A DNA stretch of 64,000 bases from Trichormus_B sp936914905. Lineage in GTDB: Bacteria; Cyanobacteriota; Cyanobacteriia; Cyanobacteriales; Nostocaceae. Made by a program: the position numbers and the translations under genes. The notes beneath the pieces were generated by a model. The model was not told where the DNA came from. It made no database searches and saw nothing but the letters and a program-made list of their open reading frames with translations. How positions within the stretch are numbered: position 1 is the first letter of the stretch; each line of letters starts with the position of its first letter. The stretch lies in assembly GCF_039871975.1 (NCBI RefSeq), contig NZ_JBDPLL010000001.1. One strand, written 5' to 3'. Positions 35,780 to 44,699 of the stretch are shown here, piece by piece.

Positions 35780-36185
35780 GTCGACTTCAAGTCCTAAACC
35801 TCCTCAACAACCTGACTGAGATAGCCCTGGAACTAGAGGTAGACCAGGATCAAGATTTGGTTTCCGATCTGCCTCTGACGGTGGCGAACCTACTAGAACA
35901 GGTGGAGGAGGAAGAAGAGGAAATTCTTGTGTGACAACTAATAATGAAAAACTATCTCTCACTACTTGAATGCTAACTTGGAATAATGAAGGGCAAACGG
36001 TTTCTAAAAATCCAAATTTGGATGTATATATTCCCCAAAATACCTCAAATTCTGGAGAATTTGTGTTGATAGATAACCTGAAAAATGAAGTTTATCAAAC
36101 CAATTTAATCCCTCCTGAGCAGGGAATAGTTCAAGTTACTATTCCAGCTAGTGCTGCCCTCAAAATATGCAAAAAATCTCAATAG
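35780..36185 (+). pseudogene. DUF928-domain protein remnant
   Basis: Reads SPGTRGRPGSRFGFRSASDG, a Gly/Arg-rich stretch, CVTTNNEKLSLTT, stop (TGA ~35967), then MLTWNNEGQTVSKNPNLDVY, SGEFVLIDNLKNEVYQTNLI and PPEQGIVQVTIPASAALKI. This order (RGxPG-rich N-part, LT-LxP, then the beta-sandwich with 'EFVLxDxxxxxVYxTxxxxP') fits DUF928, a family of exported cyanobacterial proteins. An earlier in-frame TGA follows KPPQQPD. The signal peptide and the last third are missing. IS copy 1 ends only 18 bp upstream, so the insertion may have removed the 5' end. Confidence 0.65.
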
Positions 36186-36224
36186 TATTTTACAATCATT
36201 TGTAATTCTGAAGACAGATGCGCC

Positions 36225-36443
36225 CTAATTTTTTTCCTTATCCCGTAAAACATGAGGAATTTCCCCTTGTGATAGGGGAAACTCTAACACTGTTTCTCTA
36301 TATACCAAATATCCCGATTCAGTAAAAGACATCAGCATCCGCTCTAGTGCTAACCACACATCAGATTCATATTTCCAATCATTATAACGTCTAGAACGAC
36401 CGGCAATTGAAGGTAGCGCCCAGAAATAAGAATTTCTCACCAC
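36225..36443 (-). CDS. Short hypothetical ORF, possibly a gene fragment
   Basis: A 72-residue frame reads SYFWALPSIAGRSRRYNDWK, YESDVWLALERMLMSFTESG and YLVYRETVLEFPLSQGEIPH. Composition is protein-like and the frame extends upstream to a stop near 36477 (KFKKGASVVRNS), so it may be the remnant of a longer gene. I recognise no family. It lies between two pseudogenes, which argues for decay. Confidence 0.35.
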   Translation of the reverse strand: MVRNSYFWALPSIAGRSRRYNDWKYESDVWLALERMLMSFTESGYLVYRETVLEFPLSQGEIPHVLRDKEKN

Positions 36444-36473
36444 AGAAGCACCTTTTTTAAATTTAGGTAAATC

Positions 36474-36960
36474 TTAGTTGTGAAGAAATAAAACATTATT
36501 TTCAATTCTCGCGCGCATAGCAATTTTAGATGTTAAAAACAGGTTGTCTAACCATAGGACTGAATATTGCACTCCTGTTGCGACGAGTTTCACAACAGCT
36601 GTAACTAATTTTTCTGCGTTCAGAGGCTTGGATAAATGAATTTGATACCCTACTTGTAGTCCTTGTTGCTGGTCATCATCTCTAGCACAGGCGGTTAAGG
36701 CGATCGCCTGAATTTTTCCACCGGCTTCTGGAGTCAACATTCTCACGTGATGGATGAGCATATAGCCATATCGCGCATACTAATATCGCTGACCAAAACA
36801 GAAGGCTTTGTCTGTATTAAGACTTGCAATACTTCAAAAGCCGAAGATACTGCGATCGCCTCAGGCCCCTCTTGCTCTAATACCAAAACTACAAAATCTC
36901 GCGAATCAGCATCATCTTCAACAATTAAAACTTTCACACCAGCTAGAGATAAGGATTTAG
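36474..36960 (-). pseudogene. Response-regulator receiver domain, frameshifted
   Basis: Receiver domain in two frames. The first part reads MKVLIVEDDADSRDFVVLVL (acidic pair E-D-D), and the phospho-acceptor region VLVSDISMRDM is followed by the shift near 36755. The second frame continues MLIHHVRMLTPEAGGKIQAI, ALTACARDDDQQQG and GYQIHLSKPLNAEKLVTAVV (conserved Thr and Lys). The open sequence before Met (SKSLSLAGVKVLIVEDD) resembles the linker at the end of hybrid histidine kinases, so this is probably the last domain of a lost sensor kinase. The usual Gly after the Asp loop (MPDMDGY) is also lost. Confidence 0.8.
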
Positions 36961-37009
36961 ATGACTGCTGATACTTGAATGCTTAGATGTTTCACATCAA
37001 ATGTTAGGG

Positions 37010-37933
37010 TTATGCAATTTCTGATGCTGATGATATTTCTTGTTGAACAATTTTAAGCAAGTCTAAAGTTTTCTGGGAAGCAAGTGTTTGTTCTTGTTTT
37101 GCAAAGTATTTAGATGCTTGTTGTAAATCAGCGATCGCTCTTTGATAATATTCTAAGTTATAGTTAGCTATTCCTCGGTTTAGATAAGCTAGAGCATTAC
37201 TATGATTGAGTCTGATAACTTGGGAAAAATCATGCCTTGCTCCCAGATTATCACCTATGCGTCCACAAATGCAACCTCGGTTAAAATAAGCTCTATCATC
37301 ATTAGGGTTTAATTCAATTGCTAGACGAAAGTCTTGCATAGCTGCTGATAAATTTTGCAAATCAAAATAAGCTAAACCTCTGTCATTATATATATCTGAT
37401 AATAAGAGATTATTGTTTGGAGTAATATTACTTAAAGCCTGATTATAATCAATAATTGCTTGGAAGTAATTCCCTTGTTCTGCAAAAGTGATACCCCGAT
37501 TATAGTAAGCGCGGAAATCATCAGGTTTTATAGCCAGTGCTTGATTATAATCGGTAATAGCATCTAGATAATTACCGGTTCTGTATTGTGCTAATCCCCT
37601 CCTGAGATAAGCTTCTGAGTCATCAGTTACTAAATTTAATGCTTGGCTACAATCTGCGATCGCTTGATGATAATCTTGTAGTTGCAGGTAAGCTAAACAG
37701 CGATTTTTGTATGCTGCTGTATACTGATTTTGCATTTTAATAGCCAAATTTAAATATTCAATAGCAGCTTGATAATTCTCTTGCTGCATTTGTTTTACAC
37801 CCAATTTAAATAAATCAGTAGCTGTAATTTCGCTGTCAGTAACAGCTAATGAATAGGCAGTGGGAGTGATAAATATCAAATAAAAAGCTATAATGATACT
37901 GAAAATTAATCGCCAGAAATAAATCATGAACAT
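37010..37933 (-). CDS. Exported tetratricopeptide-repeat (TPR) protein
   Basis: Protein of 307 residues with an N-terminal signal/anchor (FSIIIAFYLIFITPTAYSLA) and about seven TPR units, e.g. NYQAAIEYLNLAIKMQNQYT, DYHQAIADCSQALNLVTDDS, NYLDAITDYNQALAIKPDDF, NYFQAIIDYNQALSNITPNN, NLSAAMQDFRLAIELNPNDD, then NLGARHDFSQVIRLNHSNA and YYQRAIADLQQASKYF. TPRs mediate protein-protein contacts; there is no enzymatic domain. Predicted to act outside the cytoplasmic membrane or anchored to it. Intact, monocistronic, 80 bp from petJ on the same strand. Confidence 0.88.
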   Translation of the reverse strand: MFMIYFWRLIFSIIIAFYLIFITPTAYSLAVTDSEITATDLFKLGVKQMQQENYQAAIEYLNLAIKMQNQYTAAYKNRCLAYLQLQDYHQAIADCSQALNLVTDDSEAYLRRGLAQYRTGNYLDAITDYNQALAIKPDDFRAYYNRGITFAEQGNYFQAIIDYNQALSNITPNNNLLLSDIYNDRGLAYFDLQNLSAAMQDFRLAIELNPNDDRAYFNRGCICGRIGDNLGARHDFSQVIRLNHSNALAYLNRGIANYNLEYYQRAIADLQQASKYFAKQEQTLASQKTLDLLKIVQQEISSASEIA

Positions 37934-38013
37934 CTCCTTTGATAATTTCAGTCTGACAAAATTAGCGGGACAAAAAGCCCCGCATATTGTAAATTAATCA
38001 AATGCTAATTAAC

Positions 38014-38349
38014 TTACTTCCATTCGTTACCTGCTTGTTCAAATACATAAGCAGCTACATTTTCAATTTGGGCACGTTGTAACTTACCTTGGAAGGCAGG
38101 CATAGCACCTTTACCTTTTGTAACTTGAGCAAGAATAGCTTCTTCTGAGTACATATCGTACTTTTCTAAGTCTGCTTTCTTCAGACTTTTAGCAGCATTA
38201 ACTAAATTCTTCCCACCTGCATGACAAGAAGCACAGTTAGCTGTAAATACTGCTTTTCCCGCAGCAGTATCTGCCGCTAAAGCCGGACTACTGAAGGCAA
38301 AGGTGAAGATTGTGATGCCTAACAGTAATACTGAAATTATCTTTTTCAT
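38014..38349 (-). CDS. petJ: Cytochrome c6 (soluble lumenal electron carrier)
   Basis: Carries electrons from cytochrome b6f to photosystem I or cytochrome oxidase in the thylakoid lumen; it can replace plastocyanin, typically when copper is low. The 111-residue precursor has a signal peptide (ISVLLLGITIFTFAFSSPAL, cleavage at ALA-ADT) and haem motif CASCH (CxxCH). The axial Met is in GAMPAFQGKL, and the tail is IENVAAYVFEQAGNEW. Mature length (~86) is typical. Intact. A 260-bp leader upstream should hold the promoter. Confidence 0.97.
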   Translation of the reverse strand: MKKIISVLLLGITIFTFAFSSPALAADTAAGKAVFTANCASCHAGGKNLVNAAKSLKKADLEKYDMYSEEAILAQVTKGKGAMPAFQGKLQRAQIENVAAYVFEQAGNEWK

Positions 38350-38612
38350 CTCGTGTTCTCTCTACAACAATTGCTGATTACGTGCAATATTTCTCCTTCA
38401 TAATTCTCTTTTGATTAAGTTGTATTAGTCAAATGACAGGCTGTAAAACTTGGAGTTGATAATTGAGAAACTGAGACTGATTGATTGTGATCTCAAGGGT
38501 TTAAGAAAGATGTAAATTTATGTAAAGTGAAATTGAGCAATGCCAGAGAATAAATGAAAAATTAAGGATTAAAGGAAATTATAATCAAATTATCCTTTAT
38601 CCTTGAGAATTT

Positions 38613-39104
38613 TTATTGATTTGCTAACTGTCTTAATCCTTCCTCAGTAACGCGACAAGTTCGCCAATTTTCTAAAACATCTGCTCCCATGTTGCGGTAA
38701 AATGTTTGTGCGGAAATATTCCAATCTAAAACACTCCATTCTAAACGTCTACAATTGCATTCTACAGCTATTTTTGCTAATTTAGTCAGGAGTGCTTTGC
38801 CAATACCTTGCCGTCGATATTCTGGTAAAACAAATATATCTTCTAGATAAATTCCTGGCTTGGTGAGAAAGCTTGAATAATTATGAAAAAATAAAGCAAA
38901 ACCCACCGTTTGACCTGCAATTTCGGCTAAGATTGCCTCTATATATTTTGGTTCACCAAATAGATGGTCTTTTAATGCTTGAGCGTTACCAGTAACAGCA
39001 TCAGATAATTTTTCGTATTCTGCTAATCCTTGAATTAATTCAAACAGTACAGTGCAATCACTGGGTTCGGCAAAACGCACAATTAAATCGCTATGGGATG
39101 TCAT
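38613..39104 (-). CDS. GNAT-family N-acetyltransferase
   Basis: Protein of 163 residues with the GNAT fold. Motif A (acetyl-CoA binding) is YLEDIFVLPEYRRQGIGKAL, with the R-x-x-G-x-G/A signature (RRQGIGKA). A C-terminal motif B is WSVLDWNISAQTFYRNMGAD. The sequence is like the diamine/spermidine-acetyltransferase-like group (SSAT-like: FELIQGLAEYEKLSDAVTGN, IYLEDIFV). Substrate is uncertain (polyamine, aminoacid or thialysine). Intact; separated by heptamer repeats from sigC upstream. Confidence 0.9.
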   Translation of the reverse strand: MTSHSDLIVRFAEPSDCTVLFELIQGLAEYEKLSDAVTGNAQALKDHLFGEPKYIEAILAEIAGQTVGFALFFHNYSSFLTKPGIYLEDIFVLPEYRRQGIGKALLTKLAKIAVECNCRRLEWSVLDWNISAQTFYRNMGADVLENWRTCRVTEEGLRQLANQ

Positions 39105-39107
39105 TAG

Positions 39108-39225
39108 TCTTTAGTCTATAGTCCACAGTCCATAGTTTATACTTACAGCAGGTAATAGGGAACAGGTGACAGTTAACAGTGAACAGTAGAAATACTGGTA
39201 ACTGATAACTGTTAACTGAACTAAT
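39108..39225. repeat. STRR-type repeats between sigC and the GNAT gene
   Basis: Imperfect heptamers (AGTCTTT/AGTCTAT/AGTCCAC, then AACAGTT/AACTGAT types) fill most of the gap. Confidence 0.7.
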
Positions 39226-39228
39226 GAC

Positions 39229-40362
39229 TCATATCAACCACCCTTTTAAGCGTTTAGCTATGTGGGGACGGCGTAATTTTCGCATGGCTTTACTTTGAAT
39301 TTGGCGTACTCGTTCACGGGAAAGGTTGAACATATTACCAACTTCTTCTAGGGTGCAGGGTTCGCTGGTTGTTAGTCCATAGCGCAGAGAGATTACGTCT
39401 TTTTCTCGTGGGGTTAGGACATCTCCTAAGACTTCCCAAATCTCCTGACGCATCATGTTTTCGTTCATTTTTGCTTCTGGAGATTGGTTATCTTCGTCTT
39501 CTAGTAAGTCCATTAATTCGGTGTCTTCTTCTTTACCGACACGGTGGTTAAGGGAGAGTGCTTGACGACGCAGTTGTTGGAGTTGACGCAGTTGTTGGAC
39601 GCTAATTTCTAAGGCTGCAGCCATTTCTGCTTCCGAGGGGTTACGAGCTAGTTTTTGCTTTAGTTCGCGTTGAGCTTTTTTGAGTTTGTTAAGTTTTTCA
39701 ACAATATGTATTGGTAAGCGAATGGTGCGGGCATCATTAGCGATCGCTCTTGTAATTGCCTGTCTAATCCACCAATAAGCGTAGGTTGAGAATTTATATC
39801 CTTTATCGGGGTCAAACTTTTCTGTAGCGCGGTTTAAACCCATTGCTCCTTCCTGAATCAAATCTAGAAAAGGAACTCCCCGGTTAAGATATCGTTTAGC
39901 AATAGATACTACTAGCCGTAAATTGGAGCGAATCATTTTTCGCTTGGCTACCCGTCCTTGATATAAGCGGCTTTCTAGTTGTTTTTCTGTCATCTCAAAC
40001 TTAGCAGCTACTTCAGTTTTGCTTGGTTGCTGTCCTAGTTCTTCTTCTAAAACTGCTTGTAAGTCTTTTACTTCTTCTAAAAACCTAACTCGTCGTGCTA
40101 ATTCTACTTCTTCATCAGGTTTAAGGAGGGGATAACGCGCCATTTCTTTGAAAAAAGCGCCTACAGCATCGTCATGTTCGGTTTTATTGTATCCGGAAGG
40201 ACGAGCCGCGGCCATTTCATCGCCATCGCGTTCATCTAACTCCAAATTTTCTATGATTGAAGAGTCTTCAAATACTACTGCTTCTAAACTATCAAGTGAT
40301 GGTTCTTCATGATCAGCAGCAGTCTCTAGTATTTCCATTGTTCCCAATTCAGCAAGATTCAT
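39229..40362 (-). CDS. sigC: Group 2 RNA polymerase sigma-70 factor, SigC-like
   Basis: Alternative principal-like sigma factor. I choose ATG 40362 (MNLAELGTMEILETAADHEE) because AAAGGAAACT lies just before it; a frame open to 40398 adds 12 residues. Domains: 1.2 (AVGAFFKEMARYPLLKPDEE), 2 (MIRSNLRLVVSIAKRYLNRG, PFLDLIQEGAMGLNRATEKF, KFSTYAYWWIRQAITRAIAN), 3 (IHIVEKLNKLKKAQRELKQK) and 4.2 (TLEEVGNMFNLSRERVRQIQ). It lacks the long acidic region of SigA. The 'FFKEMARYPLL' form and overall size match SigC of Anabaena, from memory; other group 2 factors are possible. In cyanobacteria SigC responds to nitrogen and carbon status. Intact. Confidence 0.85.
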   Translation of the reverse strand: MNLAELGTMEILETAADHEEPSLDSLEAVVFEDSSIIENLELDERDGDEMAAARPSGYNKTEHDDAVGAFFKEMARYPLLKPDEEVELARRVRFLEEVKDLQAVLEEELGQQPSKTEVAAKFEMTEKQLESRLYQGRVAKRKMIRSNLRLVVSIAKRYLNRGVPFLDLIQEGAMGLNRATEKFDPDKGYKFSTYAYWWIRQAITRAIANDARTIRLPIHIVEKLNKLKKAQRELKQKLARNPSEAEMAAALEISVQQLRQLQQLRRQALSLNHRVGKEEDTELMDLLEDEDNQSPEAKMNENMMRQEIWEVLGDVLTPREKDVISLRYGLTTSEPCTLEEVGNMFNLSRERVRQIQSKAMRKLRRPHIAKRLKGWLI

Positions 40363-40398
40363 AGTTTCCTTTCGGGATTGTTGCTTTGTTTGGTACAT

Positions 40399-41115
40399 AA
40401 TTTAGTGATAGCTGCTCGTGTGAGGATTGGTAGTTTCCCTAAGAGACAAATACACCCATTTACTTGGCGAAATACAATCTTCTTGAAAATTCCTGAGTCG
40501 GAATAAAAATCTGTATATGCCTGTCATATTTTGCTTACTTTTAGATACAACTTATATGGTCTTTGCACCCAAAATACCATCTTTTTCGACTACCAGCAGA
40601 TATATTCCTCTCTTTTTTCCTAATCACCAACTATGTCAAAACCCCTCAAACATTCTCAACCTTAACAAATATAAAAATTCCATCTAAACTGTCTATACTT
40701 AATTTTTCATATATTTTCCTAAACTTTGTTTGCTTTGGAGGATAGATGAAGGCTCTAAGTAAATGCTTCCCAAACAATACAAATTACAAAAATGATAGCT
40801 TAAAATCCGGATAATCTTGATTGTATAAAATCATCTCATATTGAAAAACCATTGAGTATCTATCAATAGGTGGAAAAACCATACTCCCTATTTAGTAGAT
40901 AAAACAATGTTTTATTAAAATCTAATATACTTTCATTTGTGTAGTTAGCATCAAATATTTATTGCACGTACTGTGGAAAATAATTTGTCGGGTAGATTAC
41001 ATAAATAAAAACTTATCAAGTATGGTTAGTAATAAAAGTATTGCTAAATACAGTTTATCTGTAGTAAAGTAGGAAATTAAAGTTAAGTAAGTTGGCGTGA
41101 GGTTCCTCCAGATAA
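40399..41115. other. Divergent intergenic region, sigC / priA (~700 bp)
   Basis: No credible gene. AT-rich, and it should hold both promoters. A short direct repeat (GAAAAACCATTGAGTATC / GAAAAACCATACTCCC) lies near 40842-40890. Nothing else is recognised. Confidence 0.4.
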
Positions 41116-43695
41116 GTGAGCAAATATCTATTAAAAAAGCTAGGAATTATGTATATTCAGGATGTAAGTTTATCTGCTGTGGCTGTAGCTGAACCTGGTG
41201 AGTTATACCAGTCGAAAACAACTTTTCATAGCTGGATTGAAGTGCTTGTAGATTGTCCGGGAAGCTCAGACCTATTTACATATAAGTTACCAGAACAGTT
41301 AGAAATAAAACCAGGGGATATTTTGACTGTTCCTTTTGGGGCGCAACAGGTAGGTGCGATCGCTATTCGTTTTTTGTCTCAACTACCAGCAAATTTAGCA
41401 CCAGAAAAAATTCGGGAAGTAGAAGATGTAGTCAGTAGAGGATTTTTTCCTAGCACCTATTGGGAATTGCTCAATCGCATCGCCGCTTATTACTATACGC
41501 CCTTAATTCAGGTAATTCGGGTAGCTTTACCACCGGGTTTATTAGGGCGATCGCAACCTCGTTTACGTCTTAAGTCAGAAAATATTCCCAACGGCGCAGA
41601 GAATTTCTTGCGTTCAACAGCTGCACTCCAAATACTGAAAATACTCCAATCTCAACAAGATGGAGACTACAGTTTTAAATATCTCAAACGTCAAGTTAAT
41701 GGTTTTGACTGGGGAAAAAAACAATTACTGGAACGGGGCTGGGCGGAGAACTATTTAGAATTACCTAGATACTCTAAACGTCAAACGAAACTAGCAGTGA
41801 TGCTAGTTAATAATGGGCTATATACAAAGCTAAATAAGCGTCAGCAAGAAATTTTGAAACTTCTCGGAGATCATGGTGGTGAGTTGTGGCTAACGGAGTG
41901 TGTAGAAATTTGTAAAACAACACCCCGAACCTTAAGAGGGTTAGAGCAAAAGGGTTGCATTCTTATTGAAGAACGGGAAATATTACGGAGAGAACAGAGT
42001 CCCTTGATGGCTGGGGATCAAGCGAAATCTTTAACAGATGCCCAAACTCACGCTTTAGAAAGAATAAAATCTTTAAATGGATTTGCTCAAGTTTTATTAC
42101 ATGGAGTGACAGGTTCAGGAAAAACAGAGGTTTACTTACAAGCGATCGCACCCTTACTTAACCAAGGTAAATCCGCCCTTGTCTTAGTCCCCGAAATTGG
42201 ACTCACACCCCAACTCACAGATAGATTTCGTGCCCGCTTTGGTAATAAAGTCCAAGTTTATCACAGCGCCCTCTCCGAGGGAGAACGCTACGACACCTGG
42301 CGACAAATGTTCATGGGAGAAGCGCAAGTAGTTATCGGTACACGCAGCGCCATTTTTGCCCCTTTACCCAACGTGGATTTAATCATCCTAGACGAAGAGC
42401 ACGACAGCAGCTTTAAACAAGATTCTCCCATTCCCACCTACCACGCCCGTACAGTCGCCCAGTGGCGTGCAGAATTGGAAAATTGTCCCTTAATTTTAGG
42501 TTCAGCTACCCCCTGCTTAGAAAGCTGGGTGAGTGTGAAGGAGGAGGGAAGCAGGGGAGAAGGGGAGATAAATAACCTAATCAGCAGTCACCAGTCACCA
42601 GTCCCCAGTCTCCAATATATCTCTCTTCCTGAACGCATCAATTCCCGGCCATTACCACCGATAGAAATTGTGGATATGCGGCGAGAGTTGCAGGAGGGAA
42701 ATCGTTCTATATTTAGTAGATCGCTGCACGAAGCCCTAGAACAGCTACAAGAGAGAAAACAACAGGGAATTTTATTTATTCATCGTCGCGGACACAGCAC
42801 TTTTGTTTCTTGTCGCAGTTGTGGTTATGTGCTCGAATGTCCAAATTGTGATGTTTCTTTGGCTTATCACCATGTAGAAGAAGACGCACCGCAGTTATTA
42901 AGATGTCATTATTGCAATTATGGGCGATCGCATCCCCCCCATTGTCCCAAATGCAGTTCCGCTTACCTCAAATTCTTTGGGAGTGGTACTCAACGAGTAG
43001 CGCAAGAACTCAACAAACAATTTCCTCTCCTGCGTTTAATTCGCTTTGATAGCGACACCACCCGCAACAAAGGTGCACACCGTAACTTACTAACTCAATT
43101 TGCAAACGGTGAAGCAGATTTATTAGTAGGAACACAAATGCTAACCAAAGGTTTAGACTTACCTCAAGTTACCCTTGTTGGTGTAGTTGCAGCTGATGGT
43201 TTACTGCATTTATCAGATTATCGCGCTAGTGAACGTGCATTTCAAACTTTAACCCAAGTTGCAGGAAGGGTGGGAAGGGGGGAAGATCCGGGAAGGGTAA
43301 TTGTGCAAACCTACACCCCAGAACATCCGGTTATTGAAGCAGTTAAAACTCATGATTATCAATCTTTCTGTGATGCAGAATTAGCACAACGTCAAGCATT
43401 GAATTATCCGCCTATGGGCAGGTTAATATTATTACGCTTGAGTAGTGTTGATCCGATTCAAGTCCAGAATACAGCCCACATTATTGCCACAAATTTCAGT
43501 GATCAGGAAGGATTGGAAATATTAGGTCCAGCACCAGCTAGTATTTTACGAGTAGCTAATCGTTATCGTTGGCAAATATTATTGAAATTTGCTGCTGATC
43601 CCCTACCTACTTTATCCGATTGGCAAAAAATTCGGGTGCTTTGTCCTGCTACCGTCAGTTTAACAATTGATGTAGATCCTATAAATATTATGTAA
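41116..43695 (+). CDS. priA: Primosomal protein N' (replication restart helicase)
   Basis: Superfamily 2 helicase that reloads the replisome at stalled forks. From GTG 41116 (or ATG 41149) the 859-residue protein has the 3'-DNA-binding domain (WIEVLVDCPGSSDLFTYKLP), a winged helix, Walker A VTGSGKTEVYLQA, DEEH box in LDEEHDSSFKQ, HARTVAQWRA, LGSATPCLESW (motif III), and the eight-Cys zinc region (CRSCGYVLECPNCDVSLAYH, LRCHYCNYGRSHPPHCPKC). Motif VI is QVAGRVGRGEDPGRVIVQTY. Between motif III and the next helicase block lies an insertion (about residues 475-501) encoded by an STRR-like repeat. Otherwise intact. Confidence 0.95.
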   Translation: MSKYLLKKLGIMYIQDVSLSAVAVAEPGELYQSKTTFHSWIEVLVDCPGSSDLFTYKLPEQLEIKPGDILTVPFGAQQVGAIAIRFLSQLPANLAPEKIREVEDVVSRGFFPSTYWELLNRIAAYYYTPLIQVIRVALPPGLLGRSQPRLRLKSENIPNGAENFLRSTAALQILKILQSQQDGDYSFKYLKRQVNGFDWGKKQLLERGWAENYLELPRYSKRQTKLAVMLVNNGLYTKLNKRQQEILKLLGDHGGELWLTECVEICKTTPRTLRGLEQKGCILIEEREILRREQSPLMAGDQAKSLTDAQTHALERIKSLNGFAQVLLHGVTGSGKTEVYLQAIAPLLNQGKSALVLVPEIGLTPQLTDRFRARFGNKVQVYHSALSEGERYDTWRQMFMGEAQVVIGTRSAIFAPLPNVDLIILDEEHDSSFKQDSPIPTYHARTVAQWRAELENCPLILGSATPCLESWVSVKEEGSRGEGEINNLISSHQSPVPSLQYISLPERINSRPLPPIEIVDMRRELQEGNRSIFSRSLHEALEQLQERKQQGILFIHRRGHSTFVSCRSCGYVLECPNCDVSLAYHHVEEDAPQLLRCHYCNYGRSHPPHCPKCSSAYLKFFGSGTQRVAQELNKQFPLLRLIRFDSDTTRNKGAHRNLLTQFANGEADLLVGTQMLTKGLDLPQVTLVGVVAADGLLHLSDYRASERAFQTLTQVAGRVGRGEDPGRVIVQTYTPEHPVIEAVKTHDYQSFCDAELAQRQALNYPPMGRLILLRLSSVDPIQVQNTAHIIATNFSDQEGLEILGPAPASILRVANRYRWQILLKFAADPLPTLSDWQKIRVLCPATVSLTIDVDPINIM
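42582..42622 (+). repeat. STRR heptamer repeat translated inside priA
   Basis: Five or so units of AGTCACC/AGTCCCC/AGTCTCC lie in frame in the priA coding region and encode SSHQSPVPSLQ. Heptamers shift frame each unit, so only certain copy numbers keep priA open. Confidence 0.8.
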
Positions 43696-43901
43696 ATTAT
43701 TATGTAAATTATGTAACGCGATATCTTTGGTCAGCTTTGCGATTAACTCCCTATAGCAAAATATTGAACTGAGAAGTCGGTACTTGCTCTATCACTCTTT
43801 CTGTTATGTTCAAGCTGGCAATTTTGAATATATTTTGAATATACAATGTATAATCATGTGTTCTTTGGTAAAAACCAATTTATGTAATGTAATTCAATGC
43901 T

Positions 43902-44141
43902 ATGCAAATAATAACTTTAAACTCTCACCTTGGGCAAGATGGAATATTAGGTTTAGATATTCCTGTAGATGTTACTAATGCTGATTTAACTATTACTTTT
44001 ATTTTAAAACCTCTTTATGATTCAGAACAGCAAAATAAGCCTAAAGGAGAAGGTTGACCTGCTAATTCTTATGAAGAAACTTCAGGATGTTTAAAACATA
44101 CTCCTTTAACTATAGATTCAGAAGGTATTTTTGATCATTGA
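43902..44141 (+). pseudogene. VapB-type antitoxin remnant
   Basis: An 80-codon frame starts MQIITLNSHLGQDGILGLDI, then PVDVTNADLTITFILKPLYD, and ends SEGIFDH. It is interrupted only by TGA at 44055 where family members have Trp (GEG-stop-PANSYEETSG, expected GWPxxxxExT). This matches a cyanobacterial antitoxin family paired with PIN-domain toxins. The PIN remnant follows directly, which supports the call. A single TGG to TGA change may have killed it. Confidence 0.7.
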
Positions 44142-44150
44142 GAGAATTTT

Positions 44151-44552
44151 AGATTGTCATGAAATAAAATATTTGCTAGATACAAATGTATATATTAAAT
44201 ATCTCAATGAAGATTTGATTATTTCCAGGAAACTAGAAAGTACTGATTTAGAGGATATTGCAGTTTGTTAAGTTGTGAAACTAGAGTTATTTTATGGAGG
44301 TATAAAAAGTGACAATCCTGATCAAGTTTGGGCAGAAGTCAAGCGATTCTTATAAGTATTTATTTCTTTACCTTTAGATGATATTTCAGCCTTAAATGCT
44401 GGTAGGATTCACGCTCAATTGGCTAATGCTGGTACTCCTATTGGTTATAGTAATTTACTAATTGCTTCTATTGCACTGTCTCATGATTTAATTTTAGTGA
44501 CTCATAATACTAAGGAAATTGTTCAGAGTTGAAGGGTTAAAATAGAAGACTG
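44151..44552 (+). pseudogene. VapC-type PIN-domain toxin (RNase) remnant
   Basis: Reads KYLLDTNVYIKYLNEDL (first acidic residue in LLDTN), an in-frame TAA after DLEDIAVC, KLELFYGGIKSD (E of the PIN site), TAA after WAEVKRFL, SLPLDDISALNAGRIHAQLA, IGYSNLLIASIALSHDLILV and THNTKEI. The usual Asp in 'IGxxDxxIAA' is changed to Asn (SNLLIAS), so one acidic ligand is also lost. There are several lesions. The gene sits just behind the antitoxin remnant, as in vapBC operons. Dead module. Confidence 0.85.
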
Positions 44553-44699
44553 AGAAATTGATTGAAGGATAGAAGGTTAAAAAAGATTACTTTCTTTAAT
44601 GGTATTTTTTTTGACAAAAATGAGAATTTTTCTAAATTCATTAATGACTATTGGGAATATTTACACTATCTAACAGGAAAATATATATATTCATATATA

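Noticed and set aside
43784..43978. ORF of 64 aa after priA
   Set aside because: It overlaps the antitoxin remnant in another frame and has no recognisable features.
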